From Chitinophaga jiangningensis (GTDB lineage: Bacteria > Bacteroidota > Bacteroidia > Chitinophagales > Chitinophagaceae): 64,000 nucleotides of DNA. The stretch lies in contig NZ_FRBL01000004.1 in the NCBI RefSeq assembly GCF_900142605.1, positions 62,001 through 126,000 on the forward strand, read 5' to 3'. A program made the position numbers and the translations under genes. Below are positions 7,960 through 17,968 of this stretch, piece by piece. Every line of letters starts with the position of its first letter. Positions within the stretch are counted from its first letter, which is position 1. Below the pieces are notes generated by a model. That model saw only the letters and a program-made list of their open reading frames with translations. It was not told the DNA's origin and did no database searches.

Positions 7960-9708
7960 TTACTGGTTGATCTGCGGGAAATCGCGGTAAGTGGCAGGCC
8001 ATGTTTTACCATCCAGCTTCCAGTCCAGGCTCACCGGCTGTTTCATCCAGTTGTATATTACCATCGGGATATCTACCGGGTTAGGTACATATCTTTCGAA
8101 ATTGGGAATAGCCGGATACAGGTAACCACTTGGGTCCGCAAATTCATCCCAGGTATAGGTACCTACCAGGTTGTAATTACGTTTGAATGGGGAGAGATCT
8201 ACAAACTGTTTGCCGCTGCCTTCCATACAGGACCAGTAGCCAATCAGCTTACTGTAATAAGGGTGTGATTTATTTATAGACGTTCTTTCCGCCCAGGTTT
8301 TGATCACTTCCTCTGGTAGTGCAGCGTTCCAGATACGTACATCCGTGATGTAAGCATTGAGCCAGGTGGTGCTGAAAACTTCCGGGAACGGGCCAATAAT
8401 GGTATTGGCAGTGGAGGTAATGCTCGCGAATTTGGCGTTGGCAATAGAGCCGCTTTTCACCAGCTTACCATCTACGTAAAAGGAGGTCATCAAACTGGTA
8501 CCACTCGGGCGTACTACACCGGTGAGTGCATGCCAGTTACCATCCGGGTAGTCGGGATCAGAAGGGAGTTCTGATTTCACGGAACCATCTGCTACATAAA
8601 AAGCAAACTTGTTCCCATTACGGAAGAATGCCCAGCCTGCAGTAGAGCCTGACCTGGCACTTGTTTTACCGAAAAATGGCGGGTGGCCATAACTATAGTT
8701 TCCGGAAGCATTTTTGAGCATCTTTATTTTACACTCAAAAGTCATCTCTTTGGTAGTGATATTAAATGCACCGGCATCATTGAGCTCTGCGCGATTGAAG
8801 GCACCTGTGGTTTTAGGATCGCCCTGCATACGCACGGCTCTTCCTTCGTAAGCCACACGGATTTTTTCCGGCCTGGCGATAGGGGCTGCCACAAAGCGCG
8901 GGTTATAAAAGAAAGTGAAGCTGTTAAGCTCCGGCATACTGAATACCGTACCATCATCCTCCCCTGCAGGCAGTGTCCATTTACCGCCTTTGTTGGAAGA
9001 AACAATGACCAGCCAGTCTTCCTTTGCATAGTTCTTACGGGCACGGAGTGCGGTGAGGAGTTTACCTACCTGCTGATCGGCCTGTTGAATAGCGGCTACA
9101 TATTCAGGGATAGATTCGTCGTAGCCGTATTGTTTGCCTACCTCATCTACATCATTATATTCTGCGAAAATAACGTCGGCTTCGTCTTTGGCCAGTTCTG
9201 CCACTGTATTGGCGGTTACTTCCTCATCCGTGGCCAGTACTTTATTAACGTCCATATTATTACCAATCAGTTGCTGGCTCAGTGCTGCGGAGGCGCAGAA
9301 GGCCGCACTGGACTGAATTATACCGGCATCTTTGAGGCGTTTGGTAAACAGCGGGTAGTCGGTAAGGTTAGCTTTGGAAAGATCTTCGTCTGTCACCCCA
9401 TTTTTAGCAGGCAACACGCCTGTAAGCATGGATGCCCAGTTGGCGCCGTTGGTACCGGATGCATCGGACACGCCTGCCCAGGTGTACACGGCGCTGTCGC
9501 GCATGCCCCATAGCACAGCAGGCTGGAGTGATCGTACGGTATTGCCTCTTACCCCATCCAGCACAACAAACAGTACTTTTCGTTCTCCGGTGGTCAGTGC
9601 AGGATCATTTTTATAATCGGTGCCGGACAGCATATCGGATTTATCCTTGTTACAGGATACCGTGGTGATGATGGCGGCCATTCCCAGCAATGAAATGATC
9701 TTTTTCAT
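7960..9708 (-). CDS. Lipoprotein: degenerate alkaline-phosphatase fold + LamG (paralogue 3)
   Basis: Lipoprotein of 582 residues (TTVSC, Cys19). The phosphatase-like fold spans about residues 42-265 with Asp51 (FVVLDG) and Thr86 (SGTNGANW). LamG-like and DUF4983-like regions follow. Of the usual phosphodiesterase metal ligands, Asp188 remains, but the His of D-x-x-G-H is Lys192 and the DH pair is N239-K240. All three paralogues thus carry Lys in place of that His. The C-terminus contains a WSCMEGSGK segment after the LamG domain, like the GNWSGNEESGN segment of paralogue 1. It lies 29 bp from the DUF5008 gene upstream and 29 bp from the M60 gene downstream. Confidence 0.8.
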   Translation of the reverse strand: MKKIISLLGMAAIITTVSCNKDKSDMLSGTDYKNDPALTTGERKVLFVVLDGVRGNTVRSLQPAVLWGMRDSAVYTWAGVSDASGTNGANWASMLTGVLPAKNGVTDEDLSKANLTDYPLFTKRLKDAGIIQSSAAFCASAALSQQLIGNNMDVNKVLATDEEVTANTVAELAKDEADVIFAEYNDVDEVGKQYGYDESIPEYVAAIQQADQQVGKLLTALRARKNYAKEDWLVIVSSNKGGKWTLPAGEDDGTVFSMPELNSFTFFYNPRFVAAPIARPEKIRVAYEGRAVRMQGDPKTTGAFNRAELNDAGAFNITTKEMTFECKIKMLKNASGNYSYGHPPFFGKTSARSGSTAGWAFFRNGNKFAFYVADGSVKSELPSDPDYPDGNWHALTGVVRPSGTSLMTSFYVDGKLVKSGSIANAKFASITSTANTIIGPFPEVFSTTWLNAYITDVRIWNAALPEEVIKTWAERTSINKSHPYYSKLIGYWSCMEGSGKQFVDLSPFKRNYNLVGTYTWDEFADPSGYLYPAIPNFERYVPNPVDIPMVIYNWMKQPVSLDWKLDGKTWPATYRDFPQINQ

Positions 9709-9737
9709 ATGATTGAATGATTGTGGTGTTACAGATA

Positions 9738-11378
9738 TTATTTAGCCAGTACCAAACGGAAGATGTTCCCAACATTGGTGTTATCAAATGAAGGAATGAA
9801 TCCGTGGATCATTACTGCCGTTTCTCCTTCTGCCGAAGTGGTTTCCAGCATACCATACACCACACCGGTCAGATCGCCGGTATTGTTGTAGGCGGTTGCA
9901 TAGGAACCATCTGCATTGAGTATGACCAGGCCTTTTTTGCTGCGGGTACCATATTTTTCAAAGGAGCCGCTGGTCACTACCATGCCGCTTTTCAGCTGCA
10001 GGGCGTATAAAGGATAGCCATTCACAAATACATCCGTCTGGAAGTTGGTCACCGGGGAACCGTCTTCGTTCAGCAGGATCAGTCCATGACAGGCCTGTCC
10101 GTTGAAGCTGGTGAAGTTACCAGTGATCGCAAACTTGCGGGTAGCTTTATTGAAGGTGATGGAGAATACATCGCCATTGGCACCGGCGCCTGCCTTAAAA
10201 GTATTATCTACCCGGCCGTTGGCATCCAGGCGTACAATGTTGCCGGCAGCCACCCCATCAAAGCGGGGAAATTTACCCACTATCACCAGCTTACCGTCGT
10301 CCATCAGCACGGCATCAGATACAAAGCCATCTGCACCGGGCAGGCCTTCATGGTTGCTGAGATCGTAGTGATAGGTGGAATCGAGGTTACCATCGAGGTC
10401 CATCGCCATTACGGTATGAATTCTACGCATATCCGTTACCCTGGCTGTGCGGGTACTGGATTTGTAATATATCTGCTGATAGAGACCCATGCCTCCAAAT
10501 GCAATTACGCGACCGTTTTGCTCAAATATTTTTGTGGGAGCAGAACTGGTACCACCGTTGAAGGAGGATACTGTATCTTTCGACAATGCCTCGGTCATAT
10601 CCGGCAGGCCGGCATCCGGATCATAATTGTATTCTTCCGGGATCACTGTTTGTACGGTGGTATCTATTTTTCCGGAGATATTAACGCGTGCGAAATTAAA
10701 GAGGCCCTTTTTGTAGCCATAGGAGTTAAATGAACCAGCTACAATAAAGCGTCCATCGTCCATTTCAGCAGCGGAGTAGATGCGTCCTGTGCGTCCGGCA
10801 GCGGAGTCGGTATTCATATCCGTTACATACTGCCCGTGCTTTTCGATTTTAGCGATGCCATTGAGCCAGTTACCCTGTCCGTTACTGTTGTACAGGCGGA
10901 AGGCACCTGTGAGCAGGAAACGATTATCGGAAGTAGGAATTATCTGGTAGATGGGAGCATCCGTACCACTGCCCGATTTGAACGTATTATCCAGCTTTGC
11001 CTTACCGTTTACACGAAACAGCGGCGCAGGAAATATCTGCGCGCCAATAGCCGCCCAGCCTGTACCAGAGTTGGCCGTTGCCGGCACCGTAATGGTAAGG
11101 GTGGAATCCGTGATATTAGTGATGGTAGCTAACTCCCCGTTCTGGTAAAAACGAATGGAGTCTTTATACGCCATTAAACCCGTTACCCTATAGGTAATTT
11201 TTTCACCTGGCGCACCGGAGGAAGGGGTAGGCAGGGCTTCACTGAACTTTACACCCAGCTGTGGTTTACCACCAGCGTAAGGGTCAGGGAAGAATTTGTC
11301 ATTATCTTTCTGGCAACCTGCTACCAGGCCGGCTGCCAGTGTGATGAACATTATTTTATTTCTCAGTGATACTGTCAT
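9738..11378 (-). CDS. DUF5008-type surface lipoprotein with delta-60 repeats
   Basis: Lipoprotein of 546 residues (GLVAGC, Cys22). An IPT/TIG-like beta-sandwich segment occupies about residues 40-115. A series of propeller-like repeats follows, of the type 'LDANGRVDNTFKAGAGANG' and 'LLNEDGSPVTNFQ', which is the delta-60 pattern. This architecture corresponds to proteins named DUF5008 that accompany SusCD pairs in Bacteroidota. It is probably an outer-surface binding lipoprotein (SusE/F-like position) of the second SusCD module; no catalytic motif was seen. It lies 20 bp after the fasciclin gene. Confidence 0.78.
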   Translation of the reverse strand: MTVSLRNKIMFITLAAGLVAGCQKDNDKFFPDPYAGGKPQLGVKFSEALPTPSSGAPGEKITYRVTGLMAYKDSIRFYQNGELATITNITDSTLTITVPATANSGTGWAAIGAQIFPAPLFRVNGKAKLDNTFKSGSGTDAPIYQIIPTSDNRFLLTGAFRLYNSNGQGNWLNGIAKIEKHGQYVTDMNTDSAAGRTGRIYSAAEMDDGRFIVAGSFNSYGYKKGLFNFARVNISGKIDTTVQTVIPEEYNYDPDAGLPDMTEALSKDTVSSFNGGTSSAPTKIFEQNGRVIAFGGMGLYQQIYYKSSTRTARVTDMRRIHTVMAMDLDGNLDSTYHYDLSNHEGLPGADGFVSDAVLMDDGKLVIVGKFPRFDGVAAGNIVRLDANGRVDNTFKAGAGANGDVFSITFNKATRKFAITGNFTSFNGQACHGLILLNEDGSPVTNFQTDVFVNGYPLYALQLKSGMVVTSGSFEKYGTRSKKGLVILNADGSYATAYNNTGDLTGVVYGMLETTSAEGETAVMIHGFIPSFDNTNVGNIFRLVLAK

Positions 11379-11398
11379 GTTTGTAATTTGAAGTGTGA

Positions 11399-12112
11399 CT
11401 ACTTACCGGTGTATCCATAAAACAGGCAGCGATTGTAAAAATCAAACACCGAAAATCCGAAGTCGTGCGTGGCCGTTGCCAACGCATGTACTACGCCGTT
11501 GGTAGGTTCAATATTCACTGATGCTACCGCGGAGCTCATGAAGATGCCCGTTTGCTGCGGCGTAGGTACGTAGGAAAGAAACAGCTGCCTGTATCCCACG
11601 TATTTTGCGGAACCTTCATCGTGGTACACCACACCGATATGCATGATCACATCATCATAGGATTTCATGTACACGCCCGGGTAAGTGCTGAAAAATGCCC
11701 AGTCCACCTGCGGAAAATCATTGAGCTTATACTTTCCGCGGAAAATATATTTCCCCAGCATTTCGCGCCATACAGCTGCCGGCACCTGTTCCAGTGTTTT
11801 AATGGTGTCTTTGCCGGATTGGTATAAAAACGCGTTGGTTTCGTGGATGGTGCTGTCGATAGACATGTCGTTGGGAGCGAAGAAAGTCACCTGTTCTTTG
11901 CTCAGCACATCTTCCAGCTTAGCGAGCTTAATCACTTTCACCAGTTTGGTGAAGTAGTCGCTACGTGCTTCCAGGTACTGCATAATGGTACCATCATACT
12001 GTCCTTTTGCCAGGCCGGTATCCTGGTAGTAATCCTTCTTACAGGCACTCAACAGCATCACTACTGCTGCCACACCGATCACGATTGAGAAGAGTTGTTT
12101 TTTCATTTTCAT
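11399..12112 (-). CDS. Fasciclin-domain lipoprotein (module 2)
   Basis: Small lipoprotein of 237 residues (LLSAC, Cys24). The FAS1 signature is visible: the H1-like segment VTFFAPNDMSIDSTI (about 75-90) and the C-terminal H2-like TNGVVHALATATHDFGF. FAS1 domains mediate adhesion or protein-protein contacts. In this operon the gene follows SusD by 12 bp, as does the second fasciclin gene at 17969-18637 (8-bp gap). It may therefore be an accessory of the SusCD complex (inference). Confidence 0.82.
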   Translation of the reverse strand: MKMKKQLFSIVIGVAAVVMLLSACKKDYYQDTGLAKGQYDGTIMQYLEARSDYFTKLVKVIKLAKLEDVLSKEQVTFFAPNDMSIDSTIHETNAFLYQSGKDTIKTLEQVPAAVWREMLGKYIFRGKYKLNDFPQVDWAFFSTYPGVYMKSYDDVIMHIGVVYHDEGSAKYVGYRQLFLSYVPTPQQTGIFMSSAVASVNIEPTNGVVHALATATHDFGFSVFDFYNRCLFYGYTGK

Positions 12113-12124
12113 CTGTGTTAAGGG

Positions 12125-13636
12125 TTAGCGCCAGTATTCGTTGAGTGTCATTAATGGGTTATTGTCGAGTGCACTTTCATCGATGGGCCAGGTCCAGGCG
12201 CCGCGCAGGAAGGCCGACTGGCTGATCGGTGCGGTGCAGTATTCTGAGTTCAGGACACGATGCGTACGTACGAGGTCGTAGTAGGCGTGCCCCTCTCCCA
12301 TCAGTTCTTTTGCGCGCTCCCAGAAGATGGCATCCTTCAGCATATCTCCGCCGGCACCTACATACAGGGGTGTTTCCGCCCTGGCGCGTACCAGGTTCAT
12401 GAGGCGGATGGCTTCCGGCTCAGTGGCACTGCCCAGTTCCGCATTGGCTTCTGCAGCGAGCAGAATAGCATCTGACAAACGGAAAAAGATGAGGTTACCA
12501 TCAAAAGCAATGTTACTGCCTGCGTTAGCGGCAAACTTGCGGAACTCTACCAGGTTGCCATTGGTATACATGGTGTTTACATCAAACCACATATCCCTTC
12601 TCTTGTCGGCGATGCCCAGCGGATACATCTTCTTCATAGAAGCTGCCACAGGGGCCACGTAAGCATAACCACTACCGGCGCCGTGTTCCAGCACGTTATC
12701 ATTCAGGTACTGGTAACCTAAACCACGTACCTCACCATAGTTCACGTTTTGAGTGAATTCAAATAATCCTTCTTCACTACCGCCTCTGAACAGGGTTTTA
12801 AATTCGGAGATGGTCAACAGGCGATACGCCCCGTTGTTTTGCTCCAGCAGCTCCTTACCCAGGTCCACGGTGGCTTTATAGTACTTATCCTTGTTTACTT
12901 CATCGAAACCGGCGTTCCACATGTTCATGTGCATCATCAGGTCCAGTGCGGCACCGCGGGTAGGACGCACGGCCTTCATTTTCGTATTGGTGTACGCCCA
13001 TGGCAGATCGTCTTTTACGGATGCCAGGTCAGCAATACAGGCATTGAGTACGTCCACAAATTTGGTACGGCCAATAATTTTATCGAAGTACGGTTCATTG
13101 TAATAAGGCACGTCGCCGTATAAACGAACCATGATAAAATAGAGGAAGCAACGCACCCATACGCCTTCTGCGCGGTAACGGCGTTTATCCGCATCCGATA
13201 GTTCCGCAGTGGAGATATCCATTACGTTATCCTGGAGGATGCCGGCCGCCTGAATTACCTTAAAGTAAGGGGCCCATTTGCGGATATCATCAAAGTGGAA
13301 AAACTGGTTCCAGTAGTCGTGCACATTGAGTGAACGCATATCATTATACACGAGGTAATCGTAGTAATACCTGGTTCTCCAGGTAGCCACTGATTTCGCT
13401 GTTTGCCGGTACACACCGCAGCGGAATTCTGCCGCCAGAAAAAAGGAGTTATTCAGCAGGATATCTGCAATCTCCCCGTAAAGGTTATTGGTAAAACGCT
13501 CTACGTCATCTCTCGTTTTCCAGAAACTAGCACCGGACTCCTTCACAGGACTTTCCGCGTCCAGGAATTTTTTACAGCCCGACTGGCTGGTGCAGAGCAA
13601 TACTGCCATTCCTATCCCGATTAGTAAACGCTTCAT
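12125..13636 (-). CDS. SusD/RagB-family nutrient-binding lipoprotein (module 2)
   Basis: SusD homologue of 503 residues (lipobox TSQSGC, Cys21). It has the typical start KKFLDAESPVKE, TPR-type helices, and the C-terminal RAxAEtPLYVG...ERAKELMGEGHAYYDLVRTHR block common to the RagB/SusD family. It forms the lid over the SusC channel and binds the imported substrate at the cell surface. The SusC partner ends 36 bp upstream, and a fasciclin lipoprotein follows. Confidence 0.93.
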   Translation of the reverse strand: MKRLLIGIGMAVLLCTSQSGCKKFLDAESPVKESGASFWKTRDDVERFTNNLYGEIADILLNNSFFLAAEFRCGVYRQTAKSVATWRTRYYYDYLVYNDMRSLNVHDYWNQFFHFDDIRKWAPYFKVIQAAGILQDNVMDISTAELSDADKRRYRAEGVWVRCFLYFIMVRLYGDVPYYNEPYFDKIIGRTKFVDVLNACIADLASVKDDLPWAYTNTKMKAVRPTRGAALDLMMHMNMWNAGFDEVNKDKYYKATVDLGKELLEQNNGAYRLLTISEFKTLFRGGSEEGLFEFTQNVNYGEVRGLGYQYLNDNVLEHGAGSGYAYVAPVAASMKKMYPLGIADKRRDMWFDVNTMYTNGNLVEFRKFAANAGSNIAFDGNLIFFRLSDAILLAAEANAELGSATEPEAIRLMNLVRARAETPLYVGAGGDMLKDAIFWERAKELMGEGHAYYDLVRTHRVLNSEYCTAPISQSAFLRGAWTWPIDESALDNNPLMTLNEYWR

Positions 13637-13672
13637 ATATCTGGGTTTTATTGCTTTTCGTTAAGGTTAAGA

Positions 13673-16600
13673 TTAGAACTGTACGTTAAGACCTACGGTC
13701 ACTGTTTTACGAACCGGGTAGCCATCTTTCTGGTCGCGGCCCAGCGCAGATACTGCTTCCGGGTTAGGACCACTGTATTTGGAGAAGATGAACGGATTGG
13801 TAACAGTTAAATAAGACCGGCAGGAAGTGACGCCCCAACGGATAGTTCTGTCGCGCGGAATAGTGTACGACAGCGTGATGGTCTGTATCTTGAAATAAGA
13901 GCCATCCTCTTCAAACAACGTCTGGTCCACGCGGTAAGGCCGCACTTGTCCCTGGCGTACATAATCAAACGGATTCGGATATTTCGCCTTATCCCCATTC
14001 TTGCTCCAGTAGATGTAATCATCCAGTGGCACCAGCGCCATGTTGGTATTGGTAGGATTGGAATATCCTTCAAATCGGTATTGCACGGCGTTGTTCAGGA
14101 TAGACCTGATGGCCGTGTAGCTGGCCGTGATGTTCATGGACCAGGAGCCATAGGTGAGGTAGGAGGTTAAACCACCGGTGATCAGCGGCTGACTATTCCC
14201 TGCATAGATGTAATCCAGTTCGTTGATGATGTAGTCCCCGTTCAGGTCTGTCCATATCGGATCACCGGGACGGCCCAGCATAAAAGCATTACCGGCATAA
14301 TTCATCACCATAATAGGGCGGCCGGTAGCAGGGTCCACCTGCACATCCGCCATGGTGGAATAAGCACCGCGGGTATTGAGCAATACGTTGGTGAAGGTAT
14401 TACGGCCTACACGGCGCAGGATGCTTTGCCGGTTAGTACTATCGTATTCCAGCATTTCACGGGCACCATTAGGGAGATATCGGACATAGTCCTTGTTAAT
14501 GGCTCCGTTAAATCCTATAGTCCACTGTAGTTTACTGGTTTTGGGGAGAGGACGGTAAGTGAAATCCCACTCAAAGCCCACGTCCATTAAGCCTGCATCG
14601 TCACTCCAGGTTTCCTTGAAACCACTCGTGTTTGGCAGGTCAACCTTAATGAGACTATTATCTACATACTTCAGGTAGGCATCCAGCATTACGTTGAATT
14701 TACCGTTCCACAAGCCGATATCGATACCACTGTTAAACTGTGTGGTGGAGAGTGCGCGGAGGTGGTTGTTAGGCAGCAGGCTGTAGTCGATACCGCTCAT
14801 AGGCTTGTCGTTATAGCGGCCGCCGTTGCGGTCGTCATACGTACCGTATGCATAGAAGATGTTACCCTGTGGCACTACGTTACGTCCCCAGGTGAGGCGG
14901 ATGTCTGCGTAGTCGAGCCAGGTTTTATCCTTGAAATAATTTTCCCGGTTGATATTCCATTTGAAACCGAAAGAAGGGTTGTTGGAAAACGGTGTTTTAC
15001 GACCCAGCTTCGAGGAGGCATCTCTGCGGAAAGAAACATCGAGGATGTATTTATTCATGAAGCTGTAGGTAGCGCTACCTGCCAGGCCCATATCCCTTTC
15101 GTCTGCCGCATTATCCAGCACACCACCGCTGCTGAAGCTGGAAGAGGAGCCCAGCGGTCCTTTCAGCTCATCGCTGGCCGTACCGCGCAGGCGCAGCTTA
15201 CTGGCCTGTGCACCTGATTTCCTGAGCTCATTGAAGAAGTAAAAACTCAGGTTATGCTTTTCATTCAGGGTTTTGAAATAGTTCAAACCGCTGCGACTGT
15301 ACAGGGTATGACGGCGACCATTATACGCTGTTACCTCATCGAAGTTGTTGTTGATGGCGGCAGGGATAAAGTTATCTTCCGTTTCGCCGGTGTAGTTATA
15401 GCTGAAGTTGGTAGTGGCATGCAGGCCGGGGATTACTTCATAGTCCACGTCCACACTGCTGAGGATATTCGCCGTTTTGTTGATGTTATCATTACGCAAC
15501 GCAGCTACTGCATTGGCAGAAGCGGAGTAGAAGGAAGGCGCCGGCAGCAGCGACGACTGGTTACCTGCCTTACCTACGTCTGACTGGGTGATACCGTTAC
15601 CGCTACCCTTGCTGTTTTGCCCCATGGCAGCCTGTATGGAAGCATATACCTTCAGGCGGTTGGTAGGGCGGTACTGCATGTTGGTGTTCATGTTGTAGCG
15701 GTTGAAGTCCGTATTTTTCAGGATACCGCTTTCCTTGTAGTAGCCGAGGTTCACTTTGTAGTTAAAGCGATCGTCACCACCAGAAACACTCATATTATGC
15801 GTGGTATTGTAGGTGTATTTGTAGAACAGACCCTGCCAGTCCGTAGAGTTGTTGTAGTACGGGTTCAGGGAATCGGCCAGGAACGGTGTTCTGTTGATCA
15901 GTTCCTTTGCCCATGCCAGAGTATCCGTATAGTTCAGAATTTGGTTGATGCGCATCTGGCGTTCTTCGTTACCGCCGATCACCTTACGAAGGGTAGGTGG
16001 AATGCTCACGAAGAAGTTACCGGTATAGGACACGATAGGTACTTTCGATTTACCTCTTTTGGTATTGATGATCATTACACCGTATGCACCCCTGGAGCCG
16101 TACAAGGCAGTAGCCTGCGCATCTTTGAGGATTTGCACGCTTTCGATATCTTCCTGCGGAATGAGGGAGAGTGGGTTCAAACCGGGGCCTGCCTGGTTAA
16201 AGCCGTATTCGAAGTTAGTGTTGGGATCTACCGGCACCCCGTCGATTACAAACAATGGAGAAGTAGGTGTTAAAAATGCATTGTCACCTGAGCCGCTGAT
16301 GGTCATAGTGCTCAAACCACGCATCTGGATGGTACCGGCATAACCAGGTGCACCGGTGTTATTCTGGATGTTCAAACCAGCCACTTTACCTTGCAGCAGT
16401 TCCATCACGTTGGCTACCGGTGCGTTTTGCAGCTCTTTACCGGAGATCAGCACCGTAGAACCGGTTACCGTTTCACGGGATTTACGCTGGTAACCGATTA
16501 CCACCTGTTCATTCAGTTTATTTTCTTTCACGAGCAGGTATATACGCATTAACTCTCCCGGTTTGGCTTTTACTTTCATGGGGTTATAGCCCATGGATTG

Positions 16601-16849
16601 AAAAGTTAATTCGGAGCCTTCCGGTACTACCACCACGAAGCTACCATCGCCATTGGTAGTACCTACCCCTTTCGGTGGCTTACCTACCAGAATGGGCACA
16701 CCCGGAACGCCGGTATTGGCGCCCTTCTCGTAAACAATCCCCCGTACGGTTACCATATTCGTTTGTGCCACCGCGCAAACGCTCCACAGTAAGGTTAGTA
16801 CCGTTAAGAGTTGTTTTATCTTCCCTGGTATAATTGCAGACTTATACAT
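13673..16849 (-). CDS. SusC/RagA TonB-linked outer-membrane transporter (module 2)
   Basis: Outer-membrane transporter of 1058 residues. It has a signal peptide (ending VCAVAQ), then a CarboxypepD_reg-like domain (about 32-110, VTVRGIVYEKGANTG...). The plug domain follows with VMELLQGKVAGLNIQ, PLFVIDGVPVDP and the conserved SVQILKDAQATALYGSRGAYGV. The rest is a 22-strand-type barrel ending in aromatic VGLNVQF. It imports the substrate bound by SusD at 12125-13636. It is the fifth gene of the operon and the first of the second SusCD-fasciclin module, 50 bp after the DUF5007 gene. Confidence 0.95.
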   Translation of the reverse strand: MYKSAIIPGKIKQLLTVLTLLWSVCAVAQTNMVTVRGIVYEKGANTGVPGVPILVGKPPKGVGTTNGDGSFVVVVPEGSELTFQSMGYNPMKVKAKPGELMRIYLLVKENKLNEQVVIGYQRKSRETVTGSTVLISGKELQNAPVANVMELLQGKVAGLNIQNNTGAPGYAGTIQMRGLSTMTISGSGDNAFLTPTSPLFVIDGVPVDPNTNFEYGFNQAGPGLNPLSLIPQEDIESVQILKDAQATALYGSRGAYGVMIINTKRGKSKVPIVSYTGNFFVSIPPTLRKVIGGNEERQMRINQILNYTDTLAWAKELINRTPFLADSLNPYYNNSTDWQGLFYKYTYNTTHNMSVSGGDDRFNYKVNLGYYKESGILKNTDFNRYNMNTNMQYRPTNRLKVYASIQAAMGQNSKGSGNGITQSDVGKAGNQSSLLPAPSFYSASANAVAALRNDNINKTANILSSVDVDYEVIPGLHATTNFSYNYTGETEDNFIPAAINNNFDEVTAYNGRRHTLYSRSGLNYFKTLNEKHNLSFYFFNELRKSGAQASKLRLRGTASDELKGPLGSSSSFSSGGVLDNAADERDMGLAGSATYSFMNKYILDVSFRRDASSKLGRKTPFSNNPSFGFKWNINRENYFKDKTWLDYADIRLTWGRNVVPQGNIFYAYGTYDDRNGGRYNDKPMSGIDYSLLPNNHLRALSTTQFNSGIDIGLWNGKFNVMLDAYLKYVDNSLIKVDLPNTSGFKETWSDDAGLMDVGFEWDFTYRPLPKTSKLQWTIGFNGAINKDYVRYLPNGAREMLEYDSTNRQSILRRVGRNTFTNVLLNTRGAYSTMADVQVDPATGRPIMVMNYAGNAFMLGRPGDPIWTDLNGDYIINELDYIYAGNSQPLITGGLTSYLTYGSWSMNITASYTAIRSILNNAVQYRFEGYSNPTNTNMALVPLDDYIYWSKNGDKAKYPNPFDYVRQGQVRPYRVDQTLFEEDGSYFKIQTITLSYTIPRDRTIRWGVTSCRSYLTVTNPFIFSKYSGPNPEAVSALGRDQKDGYPVRKTVTVGLNVQF

Positions 16850-16899
16850 TAAGGTTTGATTTTTATCATTGATAATTTTGGTTCAGTGTTCACCGCAGT

Positions 16900-17934
16900 T
16901 TAGTTGTTGCGGAAGTCAGGGTTACCTCTGTAAAACCAGAAGATAATTTTCCAGGCACCGGGTTCGTAGATTTTGAATTGCGTGCCGATCACACAGTCCT
17001 GGCGTATGCCGCCTGTTCCGATGCGGTTAAAGCTGAACAGACTCTGTGCAGCAATACCGTTGATAGTGGTGTACTGTGTGGTGATGCCTGCCAGCGGAAT
17101 CGGATAAGCTACCTGGTAGGTCACACCTTCGCTGGTGAACACCGGTTCACCGAAGTGGTGACATACTTTTTCCCACTGGGTGCTGTTGAACTTTTTCGGG
17201 TCAATCGGTGCATAGGCGGAATCGCGGAACTCAAACGTGAGTGTATTCTCAGTGCTTTTTAAGTCTTTATAAAACACCATTTGTACATCAGAAGAGCTCA
17301 GGTAGCTGTCGTCGTTATAGTTTTTGATACCACTCACCGTAGACGGCCGCAGGGTACCATAGGAGTTACCCGTCACCGGATCGATGTTGGAAGGCTCAAA
17401 AGGTTGCTGGCGCAGCGGTTGCAGCTCCAGGTTATGAATTACTTTGGAGCCGCCGGAATTAGACACTTCAATATCAAACTTATAGCCTTTGTGGGGCTGC
17501 ACTTTTACGGCGTTGAGGTATTGCAGATCCTGCGGTGTCCAGAATACCAGCTGACCGGAATGTTCCCGCACTTCAAACAGGTGGTGCTTTTCTATCACCC
17601 GTTTCTTTTCTACTTCTTCGCGGGTTTTCTCCAGGCCGGTATAGGCTTCTTTCCATACCAGCACATCAAAGGTTTTATTAAAGATATCCACCGTATCGCC
17701 TGTTTCAGCATCTCTGACACTGAGCATTTTAAACGTCAGGGGCAGGGTGGAGTGATCGGCATTGAAAATAGTTGCAAACGGATCGTTAGGCATTACGGTC
17801 GTGCGGCCCAGGATCGGCTGGAAGTTGGATTGGGTATACCCTGCTCCCCTGCTGAGATAATCGGCATCCGCAGGCAGTTTCACACATGCATGCAGCAGGC
17901 CCATCGTCGTCATTGCTAAAAGTAATTTCTTCAT
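16900..17934 (-). CDS. DUF5007-type lipoprotein (module 1)
   Basis: Lipoprotein of 344 residues (GLLHAC, Cys17). It is beta-rich with a charged helical segment near residues 100-125 (EKTREEVEKKRVIEKHH). The overall sequence corresponds to the DUF5007 proteins found beside SusCD and fasciclin genes in Chitinophaga and relatives. No catalytic motif was seen. It probably has a surface-binding role parallel to the DUF5008 protein of module 2. Gaps are 34 bp to the fasciclin gene upstream and 50 bp to SusC downstream. Confidence 0.75.
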   Translation of the reverse strand: MKKLLLAMTTMGLLHACVKLPADADYLSRGAGYTQSNFQPILGRTTVMPNDPFATIFNADHSTLPLTFKMLSVRDAETGDTVDIFNKTFDVLVWKEAYTGLEKTREEVEKKRVIEKHHLFEVREHSGQLVFWTPQDLQYLNAVKVQPHKGYKFDIEVSNSGGSKVIHNLELQPLRQQPFEPSNIDPVTGNSYGTLRPSTVSGIKNYNDDSYLSSSDVQMVFYKDLKSTENTLTFEFRDSAYAPIDPKKFNSTQWEKVCHHFGEPVFTSEGVTYQVAYPIPLAGITTQYTTINGIAAQSLFSFNRIGTGGIRQDCVIGTQFKIYEPGAWKIIFWFYRGNPDFRNN

Positions 17935-17968
17935 TGTTACATCATTTATGAGCGGTCAGCAATAGGGT

